Virus record (IMG/VR): IMGVR_UViG_3300028800_000097
Span: 1-64,000 of that record
DNA: 64,000 nucleotides
DNA from: a virus
Direction: 5' to 3' (one strand)
Under the pieces are notes generated by a model that saw nothing but the letters and a program-made list of their open reading frames with translations, was not told where the DNA came from and ran no database searches. Numbering within the stretch: position 1 is the stretch's first letter; every line of letters starts with the position of its first letter. Of this stretch, positions 57,498-64,000 are shown one piece after another. A program made the translations under genes and the position numbers.

Positions 57498-57862
57498 TGG
57501 CGGCCCCTTTGGCCTTCCCGGCGTTGCCTGCCGTTCTGTTCTTCTGGGGCGGTATTCTAGTTTTCCTTGTAGGCTCAGTTGTGACAGTGGCCTTGCTGAC
57601 GCGCGAACGGCGTGGCTTGGTTCAAGGGGAGCGAAAATCAATGCTGGGTCCTAAGACGACAGGCGCATCCACTGCTCCGTGGGAAGACGACCCAATACGG
57701 ATGATTACGATCGAGCAGGTGACAGCGCCAGACGGTACCGTCGGGTGGTTGTGGGCCGCCTTTGGCGAGGATCGGTGCCTCGTCCAGGGTGTGATGCCGA
57801 CGCTATCGCAGTGCGTCGATGGCATGCGCCAGTTCTTGCGTGACGAAGGAGTTGCGCCATGA
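57497..57862 (+). CDS. Membrane-anchored hypothetical protein
   Basis: 121-aa protein. First 40 residues hold two hydrophobic stretches (FPALPAVLFFWGGILVFLVG and SVVTVALLTRERR); after a linker, a soluble domain with APDGTVGWLWAAFGEDRCLV and a helix ending VDGMRQFLRDEGVAP. A second possible start at ATG 57641 would give the soluble part alone. Confidence 0.5.
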   Translation: MAAPLAFPALPAVLFFWGGILVFLVGSVVTVALLTRERRGLVQGERKSMLGPKTTGASTAPWEDDPIRMITIEQVTAPDGTVGWLWAAFGEDRCLVQGVMPTLSQCVDGMRQFLRDEGVAP

Positions 57863-58200
57863 AAGACAGCACATCGATTTCCCCAACGACCGCTCTGGAA
57901 GTCGAGTACTTCCACACGCTCCCCGGCGTTGGTCCTGCAAACGTCATGTGGCGCGACCGATGGCCGATGCGAGGCGGAACATTCCCGCAAGCGCACCCGG
58001 TCGGCGGCACGTCACTGCGCGATGGGTCCATGCAGTTCGGCACCTCGGACCAAATGGCAGCCTTCCGCGCCAAGGGTTACTGGGCGAGTTGTTTCCCGGA
58101 AGGCGACGGGATGATCGTCCAGACAGACCGTGCCGCCGGCAGCGTTGTCGACGACCTCAAGGAGTGCTTCGGATGGCGAGTGAAGATCAAACGCGCGTAA
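57859..58200 (+). CDS. Hypothetical early protein
   Basis: 113-aa protein, MKDSTSISPTTALEVEYFHT, with MQFGTSDQMAAFRAKGYWAS and DLKECFGWRVKIKRA. Joined by ATGA. No family recognised. Confidence 0.6.
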   Translation: MKDSTSISPTTALEVEYFHTLPGVGPANVMWRDRWPMRGGTFPQAHPVGGTSLRDGSMQFGTSDQMAAFRAKGYWASCFPEGDGMIVQTDRAAGSVVDDLKECFGWRVKIKRA

Positions 58201-58352
58201 ACCAAACCACGCCAACTCCTGAGCAGCGAACAGCCTTCGCGCAAGAGATAGCCGAGGACATTGCCGACGAGATGCTGTGCCCTGATGCGCCCCCGTGCTG
58301 TGATGACTGCGCATGCTGGAGGGAGGCTGCGGAGGCTGTAAGCGATGACTAG
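58173..58352 (+). CDS. Small Cys-rich acidic protein
   Basis: 59-aa protein MASEDQTRVNQTTPTPEQRT then IADEMLCPDAPPCCDDCACW. Five Cys within 16 residues suggest a metal site. Overlaps the previous gene by 28 bases in another frame. Confidence 0.5.
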   Translation: MASEDQTRVNQTTPTPEQRTAFAQEIAEDIADEMLCPDAPPCCDDCACWREAAEAVSDD

Positions 58353-58389
58353 CAAACCACCACAGACGACACGCTCCCATGCCGCGTGA
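58345..58389 (+). CDS. 14-aa peptide before helicase
   Basis: ATG 58345 with GGAGG 9 bases ahead, coding MTSKPPQTTRSHAA then TGA inside the helicase start region. A possible translational leader; no other support. Confidence 0.25.
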   Translation: MTSKPPQTTRSHAA

Positions 58390-59872
58390 CGAGGCACCGC
58401 CGTTCGGCATAGGCGCTCCGTTGCCGCCAGCGAATCTGGACGCGGAGATGGGTCTGTTAGGCGGCCTCCTGGCTCGCAACGATGAGTTGCACCGCATTGG
58501 CGCTGTGCTGGACGCCGAAGCGTTCTACGACCCCGCCAACGGTAAGCTGTTCACGCTGATAGCTGAAGAGATTCGTGCTGGTCGGCGCTGCGACGCGGTG
58601 ACGCTGAAGGTGCGGCTACAGAACAGCGGGATGCTGGATGAGGTCGGCGGCACGGCCTACCTGTCGAAGCTTCTCGCCTCGATGGTGGCCCCTGGTCTGA
58701 CGCCAGAATACGCGAGCGCGGTCCGCGACGCATGGCTGCGTCGGCGGCTGGCGGAAGCGGCGGCCGACCTGCACCATTTGGCTCATGGCGCCGATCCTGA
58801 GAAGGACGGCGAGGCAGTTCTGAGTGAAACGCTGGCGTCGTTGAGCGGCTTGGCGGCGGCGTCGGGATCAGCGCTGCATGGCGTTATGTCGATCGGAGAC
58901 GCCGCCAGACGCGCGATCGAGGGCTACGAGGCGGTCCACCGGGGCGATCCTTCACCGGCCCTGCTGTCTGGATTCGCTCCGGTCGACAACGCGCTTGGCG
59001 GCTTCATGCCGGGTCATCTCGTGATCCTCGGCGGTCGCTCGCGTATGGGGAAAACGGCCTTGGCACAGCAGCTATCCGAGGGCGTGGCGGGGCGCCTCGC
59101 CGCCTCTGGCGGGTATGTGCTGATGTTCTCGCAGGAGATGCCATCGGTGGAGCTTGGCGGGCGCGCTGTGGCCGCTGCTACGGGGTTCGATGCCAACACG
59201 CTTGGCCGCGGCGAGTTCGGGCTGCACACGGCGGAAGGACTGATCGCGGCACAGAAGCACCTTGACGGGGTCCCCCTGCTGATTTGCGACACGAGCGGCT
59301 TGACCGCCGACGAACTGGTCCTAACCACGCAATCGCTGAAGGCGCGCTATCCGATCCGGCTGGTGGTCATCGACCACTTGCAGAAGATGCGGCTGGGGAA
59401 GAACGCTGACCGCCTCGGGACGGCCTACGCGATCGGGCAGACCACCTCGGCGCTGAAAGACGCGGCGAAGCGGCTGAACGTCGCTGTGCTGCTCCTGGCC
59501 CAACTTGGGCGCGAGGTGGATCGGCGACCTGATCCACGGCCGATGCTGTCCGACCTGGCCTATGCTGGCGAGGCGGACGCGGACACGGTGGCGTTGCTGT
59601 GGCGTCCGGAGCTTTACCATCCGGCATCGGCGCCGGAGCACAGCGGGAAAGAAACCGAGGAATCTTGGTCTAAGAGGGTCGATGCGTGGAACCGGCGGCG
59701 TGATGAGATACGCGGGAAAGCGGAAGTCGTGATCGCTAAGAGAAGAGGCGGATCGGAAAGCACGGTGACCTTGGCATTCTCGGGCGCCACGAGTTCCTTT
59801 TCGGTTCCAGGCATCCAATACGGCAATCAGCCCGACGATCGCGGGCAGTGGTGGGAGGACGCAGCACAGTGA
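58379..59872 (+). CDS. dnaB: DnaB-like replicative helicase
   Basis: 497-aa helicase. N-terminal helical domain NLDAEMGLLGGLLARNDELH typical of DnaB, linker, then RecA-type core: Walker A LGGRSRMGKTALAQQLSEG near residues 215-230, Walker B LVVIDHLQKM near 328-337, and later DPRPMLSDLAYAGEADADTV with a late VTLAF. The MTase at 59869 overlaps its stop by GTGA. It would unwind the fork as a hexamer. Confidence 0.88.
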   Translation: MPRDEAPPFGIGAPLPPANLDAEMGLLGGLLARNDELHRIGAVLDAEAFYDPANGKLFTLIAEEIRAGRRCDAVTLKVRLQNSGMLDEVGGTAYLSKLLASMVAPGLTPEYASAVRDAWLRRRLAEAAADLHHLAHGADPEKDGEAVLSETLASLSGLAAASGSALHGVMSIGDAARRAIEGYEAVHRGDPSPALLSGFAPVDNALGGFMPGHLVILGGRSRMGKTALAQQLSEGVAGRLAASGGYVLMFSQEMPSVELGGRAVAAATGFDANTLGRGEFGLHTAEGLIAAQKHLDGVPLLICDTSGLTADELVLTTQSLKARYPIRLVVIDHLQKMRLGKNADRLGTAYAIGQTTSALKDAAKRLNVAVLLLAQLGREVDRRPDPRPMLSDLAYAGEADADTVALLWRPELYHPASAPEHSGKETEESWSKRVDAWNRRRDEIRGKAEVVIAKRRGGSESTVTLAFSGATSSFSVPGIQYGNQPDDRGQWWEDAAQ

Positions 59873-60375
59873 ACCAGCCCGACTTACTGAAAGGCATTGC
59901 TGACCCGCACCAGAGCAGGCTGCATCCCGAGGATGCAAAGTTCGCAATTGGCAACGGCAGCGATGGCAAGCACTACTGGATCACCCCGCCGGAATTGTTT
60001 GCCGAGTTGCACGCAGAGTTCTCATTCACTTTCGACCCTTGTCCGTGGCCGGTTCCACATGGTTTTGATGGCCTGACGTGCGAATGGGGTGAATCGAACT
60101 ACGTTAACCCGCCATTTGGCTCGATCATGCATCAGGGAAAGAAGAAAGGTCCGACAGCTTGGGTACGCAAAGCGATTGCTGAGCAGCAGGCCGGCAAGCG
60201 TGTCGTGCTGGTCTATCCGGTGGACAAGTGGGTGCTCATGCTTCTGAAGGCCGGCGCCCGGGTTCGCAACCTTGGCGACGTGCGCTGGCTGGCGACTGAA
60301 GATGGAACGGCCGGCAAAGGGACGGGGCGGCATATCGCATGCTTCGTGTTGGAACCCGAGGACGCAGCACAGTGA
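59869..60375 (+). CDS. Phage N6-adenine methyltransferase (Dam-like) 2
   Basis: 168-aa protein with GTG start overlapping the helicase stop. HYWITPPELFAELHAEFSFT and DPCPWP form the family N-terminus, SNYVNPPFGSIMHQGKKKGP carries the NPPF catalytic motif near residue 79, and GKRVVLVYPVDKW the central strand. Distinct from copy 1 on the other strand (NPPY). Confidence 0.78.
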   Translation: MNQPDLLKGIADPHQSRLHPEDAKFAIGNGSDGKHYWITPPELFAELHAEFSFTFDPCPWPVPHGFDGLTCEWGESNYVNPPFGSIMHQGKKKGPTAWVRKAIAEQQAGKRVVLVYPVDKWVLMLLKAGARVRNLGDVRWLATEDGTAGKGTGRHIACFVLEPEDAAQ

Positions 60376-62072
60376 CGACCAGGATACTCCAGGGCGACTG
60401 CCGCGACGTTCTGGCCACGCTGCCGGATGCGTCTGTGCAGTGTTGCGTTACATCGCCCCCGTACTACGGATTACGAGATTACGGCGTTGTAGGTCAGATC
60501 GGGCTTGAACAGTCGCCCGCCGAATACGTGGCGCAGATGGTAGAAGTGTTCCGCGAGGTGCGTCGCGTGCTGCGCGATGATGGGACGGTTTGGCTCAACC
60601 TGGGGTCAAGCTACGCGAGGGACGAAAAGAAAGGCCAACATAAGCCGGGCGACAGCGGGAAGCAGAACTACATTATTGAGCGCGGGGGCGGCCGTGCTGC
60701 GGGAGGTATGAAGCTGAGCGACGCTTCCGATGGAAAGAATCCCATCCCGTCTCGGCAGTCGAAGCGTGCTCCTGCATGTGGCAACGGTGGCACAATACCT
60801 CCAGGTTCGCCCGCTGCTGATTGTGTTTGTTTCGGTCTATGTGATGAATCCCAAGACGGCTTTCGCTGCCATCGTGCTGGCATCGCTGACACTGACCAAC
60901 TTCCTGCACCAGCTTTTTTGCAGCACGAGCCGATAGACCATGATACCGGGCTTCAGGGTTTCGCTGGAGCATTTCCCTCCGCTTGTCCTCCCTTCGCTCA
61001 GGCGTCCACCAATCCTTCATCGTCCGCGAATGGTCGGGCCTCTGCCGTCCCACCAGCCACGGTTTCGGCTTCGCCGATAGTGCCTCCGACAGCTTTTTTC
61101 GAGTCTCATCGCTCCGCACATATGTCGGCTTGCACTGACGACAAAGCTCTGCATGGCGTGACTTCGGACGCCAGCACTGCGGACATGGCACCTTCTTCCA
61201 CGGCATGTAACTGCGGCTCCTGCGGGGTGTGTTGGGCTTATTCAGCTATACCGTCCCTTCGGTTCAAAGCCAAGGATTTGGTGCAGATTCCGCAATTGGT
61301 TGCGTTTGCCATGCAGGCTGACGGCTGGTGGTTACGGCAGGACAACATCTGGGCCAAGCGCAATTGCATGCCTGAGTCCGTGAAAGATCGGACGACGCGT
61401 GCCCATGAGTACGTTTTCATGCTGACAAAAGCCGAACGCTACTTCTACGACGCGGTGGCGATCGAGGAAGATGGCGAGATCGCGGCCGGCACCCGTGCGG
61501 CGAAGGGCAGTGTCGAACGCGCTGAACATGCCAACGGGCGCCCTCCCGAATATGCCGTCTACACGGGCAAACGCAACAAGCGCTCGGTCTGGTGGATGGC
61601 GACGCAGCCGTTTCGTGACGCCCATTTTGCAGTTTTCCCCCCCGAACTCCCAGAAATCTGCATCAAGGCCGGGACTAGTGAGCGTGGCTGCTGCGCGGCG
61701 TGTGGAGCGTCTTGGGTGCGGCAGACCGAGAAACGCGACACGGGGCGCGTCCAGAAGATGGCGGACGGCTGGGACACTGGCCCAGGTGGCCACGGCACCA
61801 TCCACCGCGCTGGCCGTGAGAAAGGCGCCGCTGGCGTTCCGGTGACGGCAGACGTCACGGTGGGTTGGCTTCCCTCCTGCGGCTGCGATGCTGGCGAGCC
61901 GGTCCCTTCCACAGTGCTCGATCCCTTCGCTGGCGCCTTCACCACCGCGCTCGTTGCCGATCGCCTGGGGCGCGACTGCATCGGGATCGAATTGAACGAA
62001 ACTTACTGCGAAATGGCGCGGCGCCGGATCGAGAAAGACGCGGGCATGTTCGCCCAGGTAGCAGCGCAGTGA
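60372..62072 (+). CDS. Site-specific DNA methyltransferase, interrupted by antisense HNH insert
   Basis: 566-aa beta-type amino-methyltransferase with GTG start (GTGA overlap). Near residue 25 CVTSPPYYGLRDYGVVGQIG is motif IV; after the insert come DLVQIPQLVAFAMQADGWWL, PESVKDRTTRAHEYVFMLTK, a zinc site (CCAACGASW) and, at the end, LDPFAGAFTTALVADRLGRD as motif I. Between about 60716 and 61255 lie roughly 180 codons unlike this family (Pro/Ser/Thr/Cys-rich), but the frame stays open. That stretch coincides with the HNH gene on the other strand. Confidence 0.8.
   Translation: MTTRILQGDCRDVLATLPDASVQCCVTSPPYYGLRDYGVVGQIGLEQSPAEYVAQMVEVFREVRRVLRDDGTVWLNLGSSYARDEKKGQHKPGDSGKQNYIIERGGGRAAGGMKLSDASDGKNPIPSRQSKRAPACGNGGTIPPGSPAADCVCFGLCDESQDGFRCHRAGIADTDQLPAPAFLQHEPIDHDTGLQGFAGAFPSACPPFAQASTNPSSSANGRASAVPPATVSASPIVPPTAFFESHRSAHMSACTDDKALHGVTSDASTADMAPSSTACNCGSCGVCWAYSAIPSLRFKAKDLVQIPQLVAFAMQADGWWLRQDNIWAKRNCMPESVKDRTTRAHEYVFMLTKAERYFYDAVAIEEDGEIAAGTRAAKGSVERAEHANGRPPEYAVYTGKRNKRSVWWMATQPFRDAHFAVFPPELPEICIKAGTSERGCCAACGASWVRQTEKRDTGRVQKMADGWDTGPGGHGTIHRAGREKGAAGVPVTADVTVGWLPSCGCDAGEPVPSTVLDPFAGAFTTALVADRLGRDCIGIELNETYCEMARRRIEKDAGMFAQVAAQ
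60673..61206 (-). CDS. HNH homing endonuclease nested antisense in methyltransferase
   Basis: 177-aa protein. The N-terminal CxxC region (VPCPQCWRPKSRHAELCRQC) is followed by a NUMOD3-like SDETRKKLSEALSAKPKPW, then the HNH core GQCQRCQHDGSESRLGIHHI DRNKHNQQ as C-x2-C ... HH-D-N and LEVLCHRCHMQEH (second CxxC and final His). AGGAG stands 10 bases before the ATG on the minus strand. Homing endonucleases often sit in conserved nucleotide-metabolism or methylase genes and cut the uninserted copy. Confidence 0.85.
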   Translation of the reverse strand: MPWKKVPCPQCWRPKSRHAELCRQCKPTYVRSDETRKKLSEALSAKPKPWLVGRQRPDHSRTMKDWWTPERREDKRREMLQRNPEARYHGLSARAAKKLVQEVGQCQRCQHDGSESRLGIHHIDRNKHNQQRANLEVLCHRCHMQEHASTAETGWDSFHRKRRSASYLPQHGRPRAQ

Positions 62073-62695
62073 AACGCTTTACTCACGATCCGAGTGTGTT
62101 CGACGTGACCTCGATGGACGCGGCGCGGCAGATCATCCTGACGCCGGAGGACTCGACCACTGACGCGCGTTGGGAGACCGAGACGCCGTATCTCGTGGAC
62201 CTGATCGAGACCCAAGTCGGCGTCGGGTCGCGATCGGTGGTGCTCGATTACGGTTGCGGCATCGGGCGTATGGCCAAGGCGCTGATCAACCGGTTCGGGT
62301 GCACCGTGATCGGCATTGAGCCGAGTTCGAGCATGGCGACGCTGGCCACGCGGTACGTCGGCATGGAGAAGTTCTCCGTCGCGCAGGTCTACGAGACGCG
62401 TGAACCTTACGCCGACCTCGCCATATCGATCTGGGCGCTTCAGCACATGCCGAACGTCACCGGCGACGTGGTTCGCATTGTGCGGGCGCTGAAGCCGGGC
62501 GGGCACCTGTTCATCGCCAATCTGCATCACCGCGCCATACCGACGGTGGAGAGCGGCTGGGTGGATGATGGCATTGACGTGTTCGGTCTGTTGGCCTCGA
62601 CGCTGGCCTTCGTGGCCGGCGGCCCGCTTGATCCGGCGCGCACAACGGAGCGCGTCGCGGCTGTGTCGGCCTGGGCGGTATATCGTCGTGACTGA
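62069..62695 (+). CDS. SAM-dependent methyltransferase
   Basis: 208-aa class I methyltransferase with GTG start overlapping the previous stop. SVVLDYGCGIGRMAKALINR is motif I (residues about 57-76), GIEPSSSMATLA the acidic loop, and ISIWALQHMPNVTGDVVRIV with ALKPGGHLFIANL the motifs near the active-site end. It lacks the DNA-type NPPY/SPPY motif, so its substrate is not DNA in the usual way; a small molecule, protein or modified base is possible. Closes the methylase run. Confidence 0.75.
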   Translation: MKRFTHDPSVFDVTSMDAARQIILTPEDSTTDARWETETPYLVDLIETQVGVGSRSVVLDYGCGIGRMAKALINRFGCTVIGIEPSSSMATLATRYVGMEKFSVAQVYETREPYADLAISIWALQHMPNVTGDVVRIVRALKPGGHLFIANLHHRAIPTVESGWVDDGIDVFGLLASTLAFVAGGPLDPARTTERVAAVSAWAVYRRD

Positions 62696-62742
62696 GACGT
62701 TTTTGGATTGCCTGCCGCTGATCTGCGGTTCTTAAATGCGAA

Positions 62743-62822
62743 CGGCCCCGGAGGATTCCGAGGCCGCTGCATACCGGGGTGGCTGGCGAAAGCCCCCGAT
62801 GAACCGTGTTACCGGGTTCATC
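62743..62822 (+). ncRNA. Three consecutive stem-loops before replication gene
   Basis: SL1: CGGCC-C-CGGA-GGAT-TCCG-A-GGCCG (62743-62766). SL2: GGG-GGCT/AGCC-CCC around GGCGAA, or alternatively GGC-GAAA-GCC with a GNRA loop (62777-62797). SL3: GATGAACC/GGTTCATC, 8 bp perfect, 9-base loop (62798-62822). They fill the gap between 62695 and the gene at 62863. No U tract follows SL3. Probably a structured 5' leader, riboregulator or processing site; unassigned. Confidence 0.45.
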
Positions 62823-62862
62823 TGGTATTCCGTCGCCTCCCCGTTCGTCAAGCGTAAGTCTG

Positions 62863-63387
62863 ATGAAAGGGAAAACTGTGCCGAAAAGCACGCAACTTTG
62901 CCTGTCTGGGGGCGAAAACCAGCCTCCGGACCACGATTCAGCCCGCCAATACGCCCAAAGCACGCTGTCCGGGGCGCTGTTCTCGCCCGAGGAGCGCAAT
63001 CTGGCGGCTGCATACCTCGCCGTTACCTCAAAAGCGGTCGCCATACCCGAGGTGACGCGCGAGGAGTTCCATGCTTGGTATCGGGAATACCCCCGCAAGA
63101 AGGCGCCTGACGCGGCGTTCAAGGCGTATCGCTCCGCCCGCAAGGCGGCATCGGCCGGTCAACTCCTGACCGCGCTCCGCGGCTACCGCTGGTCGAGTGA
63201 CGATCCGAAGTTCCTGCCTTACCCCGCGACCTGGCTGAATGCCGGCGCTTGGCGGGAGAACCGCGAGGACGAACCCGTGAAGAAGTCGCAGGCGGACATC
63301 TGGTCGCAGGCGGCACGCGATGTGCTCGACCCGATGCCGGACGTGTGGGGCGGCTCAACGATCGATGGGGAGGTGTCCCATGTCTAA
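62863..63387 (+). CDS. Replication initiation/organiser-type protein
   Basis: 174-aa protein (ATG 62863; a GTG at 62878 with AAAGGGA ahead is also possible). The C-terminal half EFHAWYREYPRKKAPDAAFK and KFLPYPATWLNAGAWRENRE is the YPRK ... P-x-P-A-T-W-L-N-xGxW pattern shared by phage replication and DnaD-like organiser proteins, usually following an N-terminal DNA-binding part that is short here. Likely loads or supports the helicase at 58379. Confidence 0.65.
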   Translation: MKGKTVPKSTQLCLSGGENQPPDHDSARQYAQSTLSGALFSPEERNLAAAYLAVTSKAVAIPEVTREEFHAWYREYPRKKAPDAAFKAYRSARKAASAGQLLTALRGYRWSSDDPKFLPYPATWLNAGAWRENREDEPVKKSQADIWSQAARDVLDPMPDVWGGSTIDGEVSHV

Positions 63388-63889
63388 CGAGATCACGCCG
63401 CATCGCAAGCCGATGCTTCCGGTCACGGTCAACCCTGATGTCGGTGACTCGTCGGGCCTGTGGTGGGCCATAGAACGCAGCGAGCGCCCGCACGCCGACA
63501 TCGGGCGTCCAAAGGAGTTCCACCCGATCGTGCAGGAGGAGGCCAGGGAGAAGATGGCCGATTTGGAGCCTCTATGCGTCGCGGCCGGGCCGGATCTGGT
63601 CACGCTATGGGCCACACCGCTGATGGCAGGGCTGTCGAAGGACACGTCGCCGGATGCCGCTGTGGCACGGATGCGGCTGGTCGTTCTGGCTCTGCAAGAC
63701 TTGGCGGCCGGCGCGTTTACGGTGTCCGCTCAGGCTCATGTGGCCAAGACGGCGCACTTCACCCCGATGCCGGCCGATCTGTATGAGGCTCTGGCCAAGC
63801 AGTCGATCGAGCTACGCCAGCGGCAGGCGACGTTGCGCTACATCGTGGAGTGCCCGAGCGACCGGCCGGTGCGGGGGATCGCGTCATGA
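63380..63889 (+). CDS. Hypothetical early protein
   Basis: 169-aa helical protein MSNEITPHRKPMLPVTVNPD, with the ATG overlapping the previous gene and GGGGAGG 6 bases ahead. PDAAVARMRLVVLALQDLAA and YEALAKQSIELRQRQATLRY are long helices. No family recognised; operon partner of the replication protein. Confidence 0.6.
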   Translation: MSNEITPHRKPMLPVTVNPDVGDSSGLWWAIERSERPHADIGRPKEFHPIVQEEAREKMADLEPLCVAAGPDLVTLWATPLMAGLSKDTSPDAAVARMRLVVLALQDLAAGAFTVSAQAHVAKTAHFTPMPADLYEALAKQSIELRQRQATLRYIVECPSDRPVRGIAS

Positions 63890-64000
63890 GCCGGCGCGAC
63901 CCGAAACATCTGGCGTGGGTTCGCCTGCAACCGTGCTGCGTGCCTGGGTGCTCGCGGCCGCAAGTGGAGGCGCACCACGTCAGGACCGCAGCCAACAGCG
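63886..64000 (+). CDS. HNH-type protein, partial at window edge
   Basis: ATG overlaps the previous stop (ATGA). The visible 38 residues, MSRRDPKHLAWVRLQPCCVP then GCSRPQVEAHHVRT, have the HLAWVR-QPC ... C ... AHHVR pattern of phage HNH/DUF968-like nucleases near replication genes. The gene continues beyond the window. Confidence 0.6.
   Translation, partial: MSRRDPKHLAWVRLQPCCVPGCSRPQVEAHHVRTAANS

Overview
The window reads as part of the genome of a tailed dsDNA bacteriophage with a short (podovirus-like) tail. It contains a large terminase, portal, scaffold-like protein, major capsid protein, four tandem gp4-like head-to-tail adaptors, a gp10-like tail hub and three large ejection-type proteins, but no tube, sheath or tape-measure gene. 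Base composition is high (about 60-63% GC in the lines counted). The TPR-glycosyltransferase, envelope-protein styles and gene content suggest an alphaproteobacterial host such as a member of the Rhodospirillales; the host is inferred, not shown. Most genes overlap by ATGA, GTGA or TGATG, as in compact phage operons. The sequence runs off the right edge inside a gene, and no integrase or recognisable endolysin is in view, so the genome is probably larger than this window.

Layout. 0-6 kb is a regulatory and accessory area. It holds a small helix-turn-helix gene, an 880-bp gene-free structured stretch with two G-quadruplex motifs and several perfect hairpins, a leftward operon of small and envelope proteins (1.2-4.4 kb), a divergent promoter at 4.4 kb, and a cluster of eight TGTTGACA sites between 3.3 and 6.05 kb that looks like a dispersed operator family. 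6-12.6 kb is a rightward run of small genes with a TPR-type glycosyltransferase, a KTSC protein, a second glycosyltransferase-like protein and a likely Acb2-type anti-CBASS protein. 12.6-34 kb is DNA packaging, head, connector and ejection proteins, interrupted at 17.1-17.5 kb by a reverse-strand pair that includes an excisionase-like gene. 34-46.6 kb is tail fibres and spikes, in which eight consecutive genes (36.8-46.6 kb) all begin with a secretion signal, one of them a glycosidase. 46.7-49.3 kb is a lysis-like cassette of very small membrane proteins, an LLH-type holin candidate and a lipoprotein.

49.3-53.3 kb is leftward: a HAD phosphatase, a very long RecT-like annealing protein and partners. 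A Cro-like gene at 53.3 kb starts a rightward unit with an HNH endonuclease fused in frame to an RMF-like protein, then a RuvC-like resolvase. 55.5-56.5 kb is leftward (adenine methyltransferase and two small genes). From a palindromic operator at 56.56 kb, a ribbon-helix-helix regulator leads a rightward early operon with DnaB helicase, an adenine methyltransferase, a second DNA methyltransferase carrying an antisense HNH homing endonuclease inside its reading frame, a SAM methyltransferase, a replication protein and a partial HNH gene at the edge.

How it fits together: early regulators and the TGTTGACA sites probably control divergent early operons. RecT, RuvC, DnaB and the replication protein copy and recombine the DNA. 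Three DNA-methyltransferase-like proteins and the Acb2 candidate would counter host restriction and CBASS. The late region builds a podovirion whose host-contact proteins are, unusually, encoded with signal peptides.
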